Shown here piece by piece: positions 32,467 through 42,176 of a stretch of DNA of 64,000 bases. Location: assembly GCA_026418695.1 (NCBI GenBank), contig JAOAAU010000007.1, positions 47,818 to 111,817 of the forward strand. The letters are read 5' to 3'. Origin of the DNA: Clostridia bacterium (GTDB taxonomy: Bacteria > Bacillota > Clostridia > Acetivibrionales > JAFADI01). The position numbers and the translations under genes were made by a program. The notes beneath the pieces were generated by a model. It was not told where the DNA came from. It saw nothing but the letters and a program-made list of their open reading frames with translations, and made no database searches. Each line of letters starts with the position of its first letter. Position 1 is the stretch's first letter.

Positions 32467-33345
32467 TTAGCCCTTTACGGAACCGAGCATAATTCCTGAT
32501 ATGAAATACCGCTGAATAAACGGATAGAGTATCAGAACCGGCAGCATGGTCATGATCATTACTGCCATTTTGAAGTTGTTCAATGCCGAATGGGAAGATA
32601 CCGCCGATTCGGATTGGAAAATCAGTTGTCTCAACAATACCTGCAGCGTGTATTTGCTGCTGTCGTTGATAAACATAACCACCTGAAAGTACGTATTCCA
32701 ATGGTGTACTGCATAGAAAAGAGTTACCGCTGCTATGATAGGAATTGAAACAGGAATGACAATCCTAATCAGCGTTCCCATTTCAGAACATCCATCCAAT
32801 CTGGCCGATTCGATCAGGCTTTCAGGAATGGAAGCAATATAGTTTTTAACCAGAATAAGGTTATACGTCGAAATTGCCGCCGGAATGATCAGGGACAAAT
32901 AACTATCGATCAGGCCCAACTGCCGGACAACAAGATAGAACGGGATGATCCCTGCATCCAAAACCATGGTCGCAACCACGAACCGTACAAAGAAGGTTTT
33001 GCCCAACAAATCCTTTTGGGCCAGTGCATACCCCATGATCAGCGTCATGATCATCGAGACCACGGTCGCACATATCGTTACAAACAAGGAATTATAAAAT
33101 GCAGGCATATAGCCGCTGTTAAAAATCGACAGATAGTTCGCGAACGTGATTGAGGCTGGAATCAATACATACCCTTGTCTTGCTACAATCTCATCCGGAG
33201 ATACAGAAGTCACAATAACCAGGATCAGCGGCACAATCACAGTGAGGCAAACAAGCAGGAGAATGATGCTATTGATCACTATAAATACTTTTCTTCCAAG
33301 ACTTACTTTTAAAAAGCTGCTCTCATAACTTGCCATTGTATTCAT
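32467..33345 (-). CDS. ABC sugar transporter permease (LplC/YtcP-like)
   Basis: About 292 aa with six membrane helices and the binding-protein-dependent permease motif LIESARLDGCSEMGTLIRIVIPVSIPIIAA (EAA loop, about residues 190-215). Family marks include VSPDEIVARQGYVLIPASITFANY and the C-terminal LYPFIQRYFISGIMLGSVKG, characteristic of the LplC group. It is the second permease, 12 bp after the LplB-like gene. Several start codons lie close together (GTG, ATG, ATG at M5); none has ideal spacing to the AGAAGG site, so the N-terminus is uncertain by up to four residues. Confidence 0.93.
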   Translation of the reverse strand: MNTMASYESSFLKVSLGRKVFIVINSIILLLVCLTVIVPLILVIVTSVSPDEIVARQGYVLIPASITFANYLSIFNSGYMPAFYNSLFVTICATVVSMIMTLIMGYALAQKDLLGKTFFVRFVVATMVLDAGIIPFYLVVRQLGLIDSYLSLIIPAAISTYNLILVKNYIASIPESLIESARLDGCSEMGTLIRIVIPVSIPIIAAVTLFYAVHHWNTYFQVVMFINDSSKYTLQVLLRQLIFQSESAVSSHSALNNFKMAVMIMTMLPVLILYPFIQRYFISGIMLGSVKG

Positions 33346-33359
33346 CACCTTCTTCCATA

Positions 33360-34307
33360 TTATAGAATGCTCTCATCCAAGAATTTCTTGCTGGCTTTGT
33401 TGCAACCGATTACCAGGATCGTGCTGATGACCGCTGTGAACAAGCTGATCGCAGTCGCATATCCGATATTTCCATTCAGCAATCCTTCTGTAAAGGAATA
33501 GGTTGTCAATACTTCACTTACACTGTATACAGGAGGTACATACATAACGAGCACCTGTTCAAACACCAGAAGTATTCTTGCGACTGTCAGAAGAAGTACG
33601 GTAGCGATCGTTCCCTTAATCGACGGAAGCGTGACGTACCACAATTTTCCCCAGTACCCTGCTCCATCCACGGTTGCGGCGTCATACAACTGAACATCGA
33701 TGGTGGATATGGTTGCGATATAGATGATGGTCCCATATCCTACATCTCTCCACATGTACGATGCTACCAGAATGCTTCGGAACCATTTTGGATCCACCAT
33801 GAAGTAGATGGATTCTCCCCCTAAGGCCATGATCAATTGGTTAACAAATCCTTCACTGGGTGAAAGCATCATTGAGAAGATGGCACCAATGACAACCCAG
33901 GAGAAAAAGTGGGGAATGTATACAACAAACTGTATCAGCCGCTTCAACCGTACCCGGAAGATTTCGTTCATCAGCAGCGCCAGGATGATTGGAAGCGGAA
34001 AATAAAACACTAGGTTATAAAAACTGATCAATAAGGTATTGCGAAATGCCCCCCAGAATCCGGGAGACGAAAATAATTGCTGAAAGTTTTCAATCCCGAT
34101 AAATGAAATGTCCGCCCTTGTCCCATAATCGGTAAAAGCCGCCAACACCCCCATCATCGGTGCATATTTGAAAATCAGGTACCAGATCAAACCCGGAACC
34201 AATAACAGCAAAACCGCTTTTTGCCGATTGAATTTGCTTCGCAGTTCGCCGGGCTTTTTCACAACCTGCACATTCTGTTCGGATATTTGTGTTACGTTTG
34301 CATTCAT
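33360..34307 (-). CDS. ABC sugar transporter permease (LplB/YteP-like)
   Basis: About 315 aa from ATG 34307 (MNANVTQIS...), which has AGGAG eight bases upstream; the track's start adds 25 residues without a ribosome site. It has six membrane helices, LLLLVPGLIWYLIFKYAPMMGVLAAFTDY near the N-terminus, and the EAA loop YDAATVDGAGYWGKLWYVTLPSIKGTIATV. The end NIGYATAISLFTAVISTILVIGCNKASKKFLDESIL is typical for LplB. It opens the importer operon LplB-LplC-lipoprotein, probably for pectin-derived oligosaccharides given the neighbouring GH105 and GH28 enzymes. Confidence 0.94.
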   Translation of the reverse strand: MNANVTQISEQNVQVVKKPGELRSKFNRQKAVLLLLVPGLIWYLIFKYAPMMGVLAAFTDYGTRADISFIGIENFQQLFSSPGFWGAFRNTLLISFYNLVFYFPLPIILALLMNEIFRVRLKRLIQFVVYIPHFFSWVVIGAIFSMMLSPSEGFVNQLIMALGGESIYFMVDPKWFRSILVASYMWRDVGYGTIIYIATISTIDVQLYDAATVDGAGYWGKLWYVTLPSIKGTIATVLLLTVARILLVFEQVLVMYVPPVYSVSEVLTTYSFTEGLLNGNIGYATAISLFTAVISTILVIGCNKASKKFLDESIL

Positions 34308-34880
34308 GAGGATCTCTCCTAAAAGTATTGGGCCCTTGTAATTTAATGTTACATAATTCAGGATTGGATTACTACATGACACTTTCTACATTTTTTATAG
34401 ATTTTTTACATGGCTTGCTTGGAGTCCTTTTTTAGGAGTATGAATCGCAATAACACTGTTTTTCCAGCTTGAAAAGGCAGATTGATACGCTCGATAAACA
34501 GATAGATGAAATGGTATAAGAAATATTTACGATATCTTTACATTTTCATATAGTTTTTTTACTTTTAGCTGAAGGTGTAGAAGTTATGAATAGCTTTTGG
34601 ACACTTTATAGATTAGCGCGTTTTCTCTAATGTAACACATATTTTTCAATTGTGTCTATGCTGTAGTATCGCAGCCCTGTGCTAAGATTTATTTCTTTCA
34701 ACCTAATACCTTTATTTAATCTTTTGATAAAATAGCAAACAAATTTTTTACTTATTTTTTTACATATTTAAAGGATTTTTTCTTTTTATGTCAAATATTA
34801 CATAATATTACGTAATTTTTCTTCATTTTCTATTTTTCCGTAGCATAACTGAATACAATGTTAAAAAGGAAAGAGGTTTG
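34308..34880. other. 573-bp AT-rich divergent intergenic region
   Basis: Separates the importer operon (leftward) from the chemoreceptor gene (rightward) and must hold both promoters. It is very AT-rich, with a TTACATAAT site at 34349-34357 near the importer and a tandem pair of similar sites near the chemoreceptor. No gene or clear RNA structure was seen. Confidence 0.6.
34797..34816. promoter_or_regulatory. Tandem ATTACrTAAT palindromes upstream of the chemoreceptor gene
   Basis: ATTACATAAT and ATTACGTAAT stand side by side about 65 bp before the gene. A third related TTACATAAT lies at 34349, before the importer operon. Shared sites suggest a common regulator, but such AT-rich words can arise by chance. 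Confidence 0.35.
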
Positions 34881-37028
34881 ATGAAATTGCTGAAGAATTC
34901 ATTGAAACGAATCAGAAATTTTATAGAAACTGCAAAAAGCTTTAACCCCGCCTTTATTGCCAAGAGTATCCGTGTCAAACTTGTTCTGTGTTTTTTGGTT
35001 CCTGTCCTTTTCATCGTCATTTTAGGGCTGGTATCCTATAATACAGCTGCACAAACTGTCCGGAGCTCTACAACTTCTTCAACACAACAAACGATGAAGA
35101 GTACCAATGAATATATTCAGCTTGTTTTAGGGAGTGTTAAGTCCGCCTCCGACCAAATTTTTTCCAACCAGGATGTCCAGGATTTCTTCTCAAAAAATGA
35201 ATCTGGAGATCTTTCGATTGAGTCCATTGATAAACTTAAGAAGATAGAAGCCTTCATCAATTCGCTTCATTTTTCCAACAACAATCTTAATTCAATCTCC
35301 ATCCTAGGAGTAGAAAACAACATTATAGTCGGCTCTCCCTCTTTTAATAATCTCTTTAAACTTGAACAATTAAAAAACACTGATTATTATAAAAAGCTTG
35401 CTGAATCCGACGGACAGATTGTTTGGTTTGGGAACTTCGAGAAAATTACCTTGTCATCGGGTCTTACTTATGCAAATGAAGGCAGTGTCATCTTATGCTC
35501 CAGGGTTCTTAAAAGTGTCTCAACGGGAGAAGTTATAGGTGTATTGACTGTAGAATTAAAATCTGAAGCAATCACAAATACTTTAAAGGGGATCACACTG
35601 GGCAAGGGAAGCGAAATTCATTTCGTCAGTCCCGATGGTATTGATTTCAGCACCATCGCCACATCTGAAAAAAAGGAAAACAATGCGGATGAAAGATTGA
35701 TCTCCTTCTCAAAGCAGAAATTCTTTGAAGAAATCATTAAAAACCCGCTGGATGCTAATTCACAAGTTGTCAAATATAATGGTAAAAGCAGCCTCATGGT
35801 ATATTCCAAGCTGAAAGCGGCAGGCTTTACCCTTGTCGGTATGATTCCCGAAAGTGAGCTTTTATCCGGTGCGAACAAAATCAAGATAACAACGCTAATT
35901 GTTGTACTTCTCGCTGTCACAGTGGCTGTTGTGATAGGAATATTAGTTGCTAATGGTCTGAGCAGTACCATCAACAAAATTATCACTGTTGCCGGGAAAG
36001 CCGCCACAGGAGACCTGACTGCCAGTACTTCCTCCAACAGAACAGATGAGTTGGGTATCCTTACAAAGAGTATCGACTCAATGATTCAAAATATGCGTCA
36101 GCTGATTGAGCAAACCTCCTCCATTGCAAACGAAGTCGCGAACTCAGCCATCACGGTCTCCACGGATTCACAACATGTTTCGGCAACGTCGCAGGAAGTC
36201 ATCAAATCCATTCAGGAAATAACCGAAGGTGCAAATCTGCAAGCTTCTGAAGCGGAACAGAGTGTCAAAAAGATGAGCGAACTTTCCGCCAAGATCAACC
36301 AATTATCTATCATTACAAATAAAATCGAGGGCCTAACAGAAAGTACAACCAAATCCACGCAACAGGGAGTCTCCTGTATTAAAGAACTCAGCAGCAAAAT
36401 CCAGGATACGACCTCCATCACCAGAGAAATTTTGTATGATATTCAAGCCCAGGGGCAGCATTCCCAATCCATCGGAAAGGTCATCAAAGTCATCACTAAC
36501 ATCGCTGACCAGACCAACCTTCTTGCCTTAAATGCAACCATTGAAGCAGCCAGAGCCGGTGAGATGGGAAAAGGGTTCGCCGTGGTAGCCAACGAGGTAA
36601 GAAAATTAGCTGAGCAATCCATGGACGCTGCAAAAGAAATCGCCAAAATCATTGCAGATGCTCAGGCACAAACAGCCTTAACGGTTCAAAAAGCAGTTTC
36701 TACGGATGAAATTCTAAAATCACAGGGTACGGCTCTTGAAAATGCAATTTCTGCTTTTAAAGTAATTTCTTACTCCATGGATGACCTTGTAAATGAAATG
36801 AAGGCAATCATGACCAGTGTAGATGAGATGGAACACTATAAAGAAGCCACGATGCAATCCATCGAAAATATATCCGCCGTCTCACAACAAACAGCTGCCT
36901 CTGCTGAACAGGTAACTGCCTCTACCCAGGAACAGCACTCCAGCATTGAAGATCTATCCTCCTTTGCTCTCCGGCTTGGTGAAACCTCCCGTCAGCTTCA
37001 GTCAGCAATCAGTAAGTTCAAGATATAA
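34881..37028 (+). CDS. Methyl-accepting chemotaxis protein
   Basis: About 715 aa from ATG 34881 (the track starts at TTG one codon earlier). It has TM1 at about 33-54, a Cache-type periplasmic-side sensor (about 55-335), TM2 at about 340-362, a HAMP segment (about 363-415, [23 protein letters not shown]) and a long cytoplasmic coiled coil. The hairpin tip is [35 protein letters not shown] near 542. It signals to CheA/CheW and steers swimming. Its place next to the oligosaccharide importer hints at taxis towards the same sugars, which is inference. A terminator follows. Confidence 0.95.
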   Translation: MKLLKNSLKRIRNFIETAKSFNPAFIAKSIRVKLVLCFLVPVLFIVILGLVSYNTAAQTVRSSTTSSTQQTMKSTNEYIQLVLGSVKSASDQIFSNQDVQDFFSKNESGDLSIESIDKLKKIEAFINSLHFSNNNLNSISILGVENNIIVGSPSFNNLFKLEQLKNTDYYKKLAESDGQIVWFGNFEKITLSSGLTYANEGSVILCSRVLKSVSTGEVIGVLTVELKSEAITNTLKGITLGKGSEIHFVSPDGIDFSTIATSEKKENNADERLISFSKQKFFEEIIKNPLDANSQVVKYNGKSSLMVYSKLKAAGFTLVGMIPESELLSGANKIKITTLIVVLLAVTVAVVIGILVANGLSSTINKIITVAGKAATGDLTASTSSNRTDELGILTKSIDSMIQNMRQLIEQTSSIANEVANSAITVSTDSQHVSATSQEVIKSIQEITEGANLQASEAEQSVKKMSELSAKINQLSIITNKIEGLTESTTKSTQQGVSCIKELSSKIQDTTSITREILYDIQAQGQHSQSIGKVIKVITNIADQTNLLALNATIEAARAGEMGKGFAVVANEVRKLAEQSMDAAKEIAKIIADAQAQTALTVQKAVSTDEILKSQGTALENAISAFKVISYSMDDLVNEMKAIMTSVDEMEHYKEATMQSIENISAVSQQTAASAEQVTASTQEQHSSIEDLSSFALRLGETSRQLQSAISKFKI

Positions 37029-37053
37029 AATCAATGATCACCTGTGAGTATAT

Positions 37054-37086
37054 AAAAGTGCATTCCGAACTCGGAGTGCACTTTTT
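37054..37086 (+). terminator. Intrinsic terminator after the chemoreceptor gene
   Basis: AAAAGTGCATTCCGA and TCGGAGTGCACTTTTT form a long stem (one G-T pair) with a small loop and a T-run. It may also serve the convergent MATE gene, whose stop lies 37 bp away. Confidence 0.85.
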
Positions 37087-37122
37087 ATTTGCTTAAGCTC
37101 CCCATCCAAACTTTGCCCAGTT

Positions 37123-38490
37123 TTATACCGCCAGCTGCTTCCACCCTCCATTTTTATACCGATACAGCATTAAAACCGATCGGATGGATTGGTCTATCAA
37201 TGCAGCTGTCCAAGCACCTGCAATCCCTAAGTGGAAATACTTCACCAGAATATACGCAAGTGTCAGCCTGGTAAATATCGTGCCCACCAGGGCATTCACC
37301 AACGGCCATTTTGTATCCCCGGCTCCTCGAAGGCTCCCGGATATGATCATTAAAGAATTTTGGGGCGGGGTGATGAATGCTGCAATCTTAAGCACTAAAG
37401 CCGCCATTGCCAGGACAGACGCATCCGGGGTAAACAACCTTGAAATCTGATAACCAAAAAAGAAGAAGGCGGTTCCAATGGTTATGGATAAAACAAACCC
37501 CATCCTCCTGATTTCATCACAGTATTTCTCAGCCAGATCGGGTCTCTTCGCCCCAAGGCTTCTGCCTGTATAGGAACTGGCAGCTGTAGAGAATCCCATG
37601 ACCGCATTGGAAGCCAATCCGGTGATGCCCAAGCAAACCTGGTGGGCAGCAAAAGCAGTGGTCCCCAGGTCAGCAATCATCTTGGTATATAAAAGAAAAC
37701 CGATCCGCACCGCAAGCTGCTCTCCTGCTGCGGATATACCAATACGCATGATTCTTTTCAGCATCACACCATCGAGCCTGAGTTGATCCTTAAAAGATAT
37801 GGCTACCGGAAGGCCACAAGTAAACAAAGCATAGATGGACATCCCACAAGCAACAAGCTTTGCAAGGGTTGCAGCAATTGCGGCTCCCTCCAACCCCAGC
37901 TCCGGGAAGATCCAAAATCCATAAATCAGCATATAGCCGCCAGCGGCATTCACTATATTTGAAACTACATTGAACTGCATGGGTGCCTTTGATTCACCTG
38001 CTCCTCTGAGAATGGAGGCTACCGCAGTAGGTATCGCCTGAAACAGCATGCCTATGGACATGTAACGCATGTACATGGCAGCAGGTTCAACGGTATCTGC
38101 CTTTGCCCCCATAAGGACAACGATTTCTTTTGAATAAAGGAAACTGATAAAAGCCAGGATGATACCGGACAATACGGCCATCATCATCGTCTGAACAACT
38201 ACTTTTTTAGCATTTTCATTTTCCCTAGCTCCGATAAATCTCGCCACCAGGGCAGTTGCCCCTACATTAAAGGATTGAAACACTGCGACACTGATGAAAA
38301 CCGGTTGGCTTGTCAGGCCTATGGCACTGATGGCATAAGCCCCCAAATGCCCAACCATGGAAAGATTGACGATGGAGATCAGGGACATCAGCATCAACTC
38401 CGCTACAATTGGTCCCGAAAACAGGAGAATGGACTTTCTGAACTCCGATTTATTCATTTCAGCTTCAATATTGTTTATATCCGTCGTCAT
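37123..38490 (-). CDS. MATE-family multidrug/cation exporter
   Basis: A 455-aa membrane protein with twelve predicted helices. Typical MATE segments are LFSGPIVAELMLMSLISIVNLSMVGHLGAYAISAIGLTSQPV, FNVGATALVARFIGARE, SILRGAGESKAPM and the second-half repeat VCLGITGLASNAVMGFSTAASSYTGRSLGAKRPDLAEKYC with ISGSLRGAGDTKWP. It would export cationic drugs or metabolites with Na+ or H+. It is divergent from the PadR gene across a 314-bp gap that holds a PadR-type dyad, so the PadR protein could control it too. The cargo is unknown. Confidence 0.94.
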   Translation of the reverse strand: MTTDINNIEAEMNKSEFRKSILLFSGPIVAELMLMSLISIVNLSMVGHLGAYAISAIGLTSQPVFISVAVFQSFNVGATALVARFIGARENENAKKVVVQTMMMAVLSGIILAFISFLYSKEIVVLMGAKADTVEPAAMYMRYMSIGMLFQAIPTAVASILRGAGESKAPMQFNVVSNIVNAAGGYMLIYGFWIFPELGLEGAAIAATLAKLVACGMSIYALFTCGLPVAISFKDQLRLDGVMLKRIMRIGISAAGEQLAVRIGFLLYTKMIADLGTTAFAAHQVCLGITGLASNAVMGFSTAASSYTGRSLGAKRPDLAEKYCDEIRRMGFVLSITIGTAFFFFGYQISRLFTPDASVLAMAALVLKIAAFITPPQNSLMIISGSLRGAGDTKWPLVNALVGTIFTRLTLAYILVKYFHLGIAGAWTAALIDQSIRSVLMLYRYKNGGWKQLAV

Positions 38491-38718
38491 CTATACCATC
38501 CTGAGCAATGGAGAACTTTATAATAGTAACTTCATCTTGTTTATATTTGAATTATATCGAATGCCTATGTTAAATTCTGCGTATTTTCTACCCTATATGG
38601 AAAATTTCTCTTATATTTTGCTTTATTTTGATCATACTTTTCCTTTATAGTGCCGTATTATAGTTTATAGCAGGCTTTACACGGTACCTTTTTTAAAAAG
38701 CTAAAAAATTATATTTAG

Positions 38719-38751
38719 TACCTTGCATTCTAAGGTAGCTTGTGATATTAT
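38719..38751 (+). promoter_or_regulatory. Promoter with PadR-type operator before the PadR gene
   Basis: TACCTT-n7-AAGGTA (38719-38737) is a perfect inverted repeat that spans a good -35, TTGCAT (38723-38728). Seventeen bp later comes TATTAT (38746-38751). A repressor bound there would block the promoter, as in the autorepressed padR genes. This sits in the 314-bp gap between the MATE and PadR genes; the rest of the gap shows only AT-rich sequence and a GGTACC site at about 38680. Confidence 0.7.
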
Positions 38752-38804
38752 GATGATGTGAGGAAAATATTTACTCTACAGAACTGCAAGGAAAGGAGAA
38801 AAGT

Positions 38805-39128
38805 ATGAACATTCAATTCAAAAAGGGCGTACTCGAGTTGTGCGTATTGTCGATGCTCTTTAAGAAAGACTGCTACGGCTATGAACTCGTAAATGAGATA
38901 TCAAAAAATATATTAATCTCAGAAGGCACCATTTACCCGTTACTTAAAAGACTCAAGGATGAAGGTTACTTCACCACCTACCTGGAAGAATCCCAGGAGG
39001 GACCGCCGAGAAAATATTACAAGCTTACGGATCTCGGTGCAAGCACCAAAGTGGAACTTGAAAAAGAATGGTTTTCATTTGTTGAAGGCGTTAATAAGAT
39101 AGTAAAGGAGGCCAACGAACGTGAATAA
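38805..39128 (+). CDS. PadR-family transcriptional regulator
   Basis: A 107-aa winged-helix protein: [76 protein letters not shown], then a short dimerisation helix. This is the PadR subfamily-2 form. It starts the PadR-DUF1700-DUF4097 operon, a common arrangement in Firmicutes; its stop overlaps the next start. It likely represses its own operon through the TACCTT-n7-AAGGTA dyad. The start has AAGGAG seven to eight bases upstream. Confidence 0.95.
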   Translation: MNIQFKKGVLELCVLSMLFKKDCYGYELVNEISKNILISEGTIYPLLKRLKDEGYFTTYLEESQEGPPRKYYKLTDLGASTKVELEKEWFSFVEGVNKIVKEANERE

Positions 39129-39693
39129 GCATGAATTTCTTACCACACTGAAAAACAATCTTGCAAGCATGCCTGAAGCTGAGAAGGGAGAGATTCTCTA
39201 TGATTACGAAGAACACTTCCGCATAGGGCAGGAAGACGGCAAATCAGAGGAGGAAATTGCTGCGTCCCTTGGTGATCCCAGATTCATTGCCCGTCAGTTC
39301 AAGGCTGATTTCAGCATCAATCAGGCAGCAACGAATACTTCTGCCGGCAACATATTTAAAGCAGTACTGGCAACAGTAGGTTTGGGTTTCTTTAATCTGG
39401 TATTTGTATTCGGACCTTTTATGGGCCTGGTCGGAGCCCTGATCGTTTTCTTTGCAGCTGCCCTTGGCGTCACAGTAGGTGGTCTTGGAACGCTGCTGGT
39501 AGTATTCCTTGCTCCTGCATTCCCGGATTTTATTGCAATGGATGTAAGTCCGGTGGTTGCAGTTTTTATGTCAATAGGAACAACCTGTCTGGGTTTATTA
39601 ATGTTCATCGGTTGCTGCTACCTGGCGAAGTTCTTTTATAAGGGAACCGTCAAGTATCTCAAGTGGAACATGGATATAATTACAAGAAAGTAG
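39121..39693 (+). CDS. DUF1700 (HAAS-type) membrane protein
   Basis: A 190-aa protein with a helical N-terminal domain ([61 protein letters not shown]) followed by three or four membrane helices (about 75-180). The N-terminal part is the signalling domain often called HAAS, which in family members is proposed to pair with PadR regulators. The start is GTG at 39121 with AGGAGG nine bases upstream, inside the end of the PadR gene. It probably links a membrane signal to PadR or to the DUF4097 protein; this role is known only by association. Confidence 0.93.
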   Translation: MNKHEFLTTLKNNLASMPEAEKGEILYDYEEHFRIGQEDGKSEEEIAASLGDPRFIARQFKADFSINQAATNTSAGNIFKAVLATVGLGFFNLVFVFGPFMGLVGALIVFFAAALGVTVGGLGTLLVVFLAPAFPDFIAMDVSPVVAVFMSIGTTCLGLLMFIGCCYLAKFFYKGTVKYLKWNMDIITRK

Positions 39694-39705
39694 GAGGTAT
39701 TGTGT

Positions 39706-40647
39706 ATGAACAGAAATTTTGATGTAAGAAAAATAGTATTATGGCTCTTTGGAATCATGATCGTCTCTTTCCTGATCGCAGGATCCATTATGAGCGTAAA
39801 AGGTGTGGGCAGTGTATTTGTCAAAAGCGCCGGCAAAACAGGTAATCAGGATATCAACATTGAAAAGGAATTTAACGCGGCGGATATTAAGGATATGTCC
39901 ATCAGCACATCGAGTACCAATATCAATGTAATTCCTGTAGATACCAATGCCGTCAAGGTACATTACCATGGGTATTTCCGGGGTATGGCGGGAAAAACCG
40001 CACCGGAACTGGAAGTCGGCCTCAACGGCAGCAGACTGGTAGTTCGTGAAAAACACAAAGTTAATATTAGCATTGGGTTTAATTTCACCAACCAGGAACT
40101 CAAGCTGGATCTATATGTTCCCAAAAGCTATGCCGGCAGCCTGGAACTTGGCACCTCTTCAGGTGATGTCAATGTTGACGGATTAAGCTTTGACAGGTTT
40201 AACTTCAGCTCCTCCTCAGGAAACCTGCATGCTGCTTCCCTGAATACCAAGAACGCTGAATTGAATACTTCCTCCGGAGACTTTACCGTAAAAGGGTTCT
40301 CAGGAGGATTGAGATTCAATTCATCCTCAGGAAAACTGGATGCATCGGATGTTGACTTGACTGGAAACATGAGTGTAAATACTTCTTCAGGAGATATTAA
40401 TGTAGATTTTTCAAAACTAGCCGGCAATATCAATTCCAATACATCTTCTGGCGAGGTAAAACTAAGGCTCCCTGAAAATGCTGAGTTTGACGTTCAATTT
40501 GATACATCTTCCGGAGATTTCGAAACAAACTTCCCATTGACCCAAAACATTAAGAATCGTCATGAAGTTCGTGCCAAAGCCGGAAATGGCGGCAGTAATA
40601 TTACAGCCCATTCCTCATCCGGTGATTTACAGATTTTCAAAAGGTAA
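39706..40647 (+). CDS. DUF4097 family beta-strand repeat protein
   Basis: About 313 aa from ATG 39706 with AGGAGG eight bases upstream (the track starts at TTG two codons earlier). One N-terminal membrane helix (IVLWLFGIMIVSFLIAGSIM) anchors an outside domain that repeats the motif SSGDVNV/SSGNLHA/SSGDFTV at least seven times, spaced about 20 residues. That is the single-stranded beta-helix of DUF4097 proteins. With PadR and DUF1700 it forms a signalling cassette; the beta-helix may bind a ligand or cell-wall polymer. Function beyond that is unknown. Confidence 0.93.
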   Translation: MNRNFDVRKIVLWLFGIMIVSFLIAGSIMSVKGVGSVFVKSAGKTGNQDINIEKEFNAADIKDMSISTSSTNINVIPVDTNAVKVHYHGYFRGMAGKTAPELEVGLNGSRLVVREKHKVNISIGFNFTNQELKLDLYVPKSYAGSLELGTSSGDVNVDGLSFDRFNFSSSSGNLHAASLNTKNAELNTSSGDFTVKGFSGGLRFNSSSGKLDASDVDLTGNMSVNTSSGDINVDFSKLAGNINSNTSSGEVKLRLPENAEFDVQFDTSSGDFETNFPLTQNIKNRHEVRAKAGNGGSNITAHSSSGDLQIFKR

Positions 40648-40653
40648 TAGTGC

Positions 40654-40686
40654 AAAACAGCAGGCAACATGTCAGCCTGCTGTTTT
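40654..40686 (+). terminator. Intrinsic terminator after the DUF4097 gene
   Basis: AAAACAGCAGGC and GCCTGCTGTTTT are perfect 12-bp arms around a 9-nt loop, followed by a T-run. It ends the PadR-DUF1700-DUF4097 operon. Confidence 0.9.
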
Positions 40687-40726
40687 TTTATTGTTCATAC
40701 AAAAAGTTCTTATTATTGATCACGAA

Positions 40727-41161
40727 CTATTCTGCTTTTTGGACTCTTGCTTTCCCTACTACCCGGAACATGGCGGATATCAGCATGATTCCCAATGCAA
40801 TGGCACCTGCACTGGCCAGGGTCTCAATTCCTTTTCCTGCGGCTTCACTCAGCTTGTTTTCAACGATCAGCTGCACCGTATTATATGCGCCAATACCGGG
40901 TACCAGAGGGAAAATCCCGGATATGGAAAATACCGTTGCCGGCACCTTTAAGGCTCTGGCCATTATCTCACTATAAATTCCTACTGCAGCGGCACCTGCA
41001 AAGGTTGAGAGGATCACCTGCTCTGAAGGATTCAATACCCCGGAGTATGCAAACCAACCTACAGAACCGGACAGTCCCACCCAAATAAAATGTTTCTTGT
41101 TTACATTGAAAAGTGCCGCCGGAAGCAAGCTTCCGAAAAAAGCAAGTACCAATTCTATCAT
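40727..41161 (-). CDS. Threonine/serine exporter, small subunit (ThrE C-terminal-like)
   Basis: A 144-aa protein with about four membrane helices, matching the ThrE_2 (DUF3815) half: LVLAFFGSLLPAALFNVNKKHFIWVGLSGSVGWFAYSG and FSISGIFPLVPGIGAYNTVQLIVEN. In many Firmicutes the ThrE exporter is split into this small part and a large DUF1212 part, which is the gene just upstream here (18-bp gap). Together they probably export threonine or serine. AGGGG precedes the start by eight bases. Confidence 0.92.
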   Translation of the reverse strand: MIELVLAFFGSLLPAALFNVNKKHFIWVGLSGSVGWFAYSGVLNPSEQVILSTFAGAAAVGIYSEIMARALKVPATVFSISGIFPLVPGIGAYNTVQLIVENKLSEAAGKGIETLASAGAIALGIMLISAMFRVVGKARVQKAE

Positions 41162-41178
41162 ACGTTTATCCCCTTGGT

Positions 41179-41934
41179 TTATGTCAGGTTAAACCCAACG
41201 GTTAAGGCCAGTGCTACTCCGGAACCGACTGCAACAGAAATGAACAGGGCTTCAGATATTCTGTATAAGCTTGAGACCGTATCCCCATATAACGCATCCT
41301 TGATACCGTTAGTGATTGCAACTCCCGGTACCAAAATCATGATGGCGCCGATAATTACTTTATAAAGGTTGAGCGAGGGAAACAGCATGGAAGCAGAAAA
41401 GCTTAATGCTCCTGCAATCAACCCGGATACAAAGAACTCAAAAAACTGAAAAAATCCGATCTCAGAAATTTTCTCCTTGATGGCATAGATCAGGAGACTG
41501 ATCAGTAAAGCTACCAGACCTTCATACGCATTCCCCTTAAAAATTAGTGTATAAACAAAGGCATTTGCTCCCGCAACAGCCAATCTGGTTGGGAAACTGT
41601 ACCGATGCCTGTTTTCAATGGTATGCAAGGCTTTCTTGGCATCATCATACTCCAGTGGATTCTCCTGTAGGTTTCTTGAGAAAGAATTGACCAATTCAAT
41701 CCGGGACAAGTCGATGGTGTGGCCTTTAATGCGCTTAACCAGTGTCACCACTTGACCGTCCTCTCCTTCAGCGGATAAAAAGATGCCTGAAAGCAGCACA
41801 AAGCTTTCACACTGAACGCCATAGGCCCCAAAGATTCTTATAATGGTATCCTCTACCCTGTAGATTTCAGCTCCGCTTTTCAGAAGAATCTCCCCTGATT
41901 TTACGGCGATCTCCATTAGTTCTTTCACTCTCAT
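41179..41934 (-). CDS. Threonine/serine exporter, large subunit (ThrE N-terminal-like)
   Basis: A 251-aa protein of the ThrE (DUF1212) family. The soluble N-terminal part reads VKSGEILLKSGAEIYRVEDTIIRIFGAYGVQ, followed by SRNLQENPLEYDDAKKALHTIENRH, then five or so membrane helices (about 120-250) with IIGAIMILVPGVAITNGIKDALYGDTVSS, a family hallmark. It pairs with the small subunit downstream. The start codon has only a weak AGGG site; another start a few codons on is possible. Confidence 0.92.
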   Translation of the reverse strand: MRVKELMEIAVKSGEILLKSGAEIYRVEDTIIRIFGAYGVQCESFVLLSGIFLSAEGEDGQVVTLVKRIKGHTIDLSRIELVNSFSRNLQENPLEYDDAKKALHTIENRHRYSFPTRLAVAGANAFVYTLIFKGNAYEGLVALLISLLIYAIKEKISEIGFFQFFEFFVSGLIAGALSFSASMLFPSLNLYKVIIGAIMILVPGVAITNGIKDALYGDTVSSLYRISEALFISVAVGSGVALALTVGFNLT

Positions 41935-42149
41935 ATGCTGCTTTACCCTATTATCTTTCTTTCACTTTGTTAATAGTCATACACTTTTGGCTCTGGCTCT
42001 ATCCCATAAAAGCCAGATAGGCCTCCAAAAGTACAATAAAGACTTATAGTGCTCACTACGCTGCATATTTTCAACAGCTATGTCCATTATATAATAGGAT
42101 TCCCCAACATTAAAGCCAGTTCATATGATTCCTCTGGAATAGGCACAAA

Positions 42150-42173
42150 AAAAGAGACTTTCATCTCTTTTTC
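42150..42173 (-). terminator. Terminator after the OmpR-type regulator gene
   Basis: On the minus strand AAAAAGAGA pairs with TCTCTTTTT around a 6-nt loop and continues into T residues, 4 nt after the regulator stop. It ends the kinase-regulator transcript. Confidence 0.75.
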
Positions 42174-42176
42174 ACG

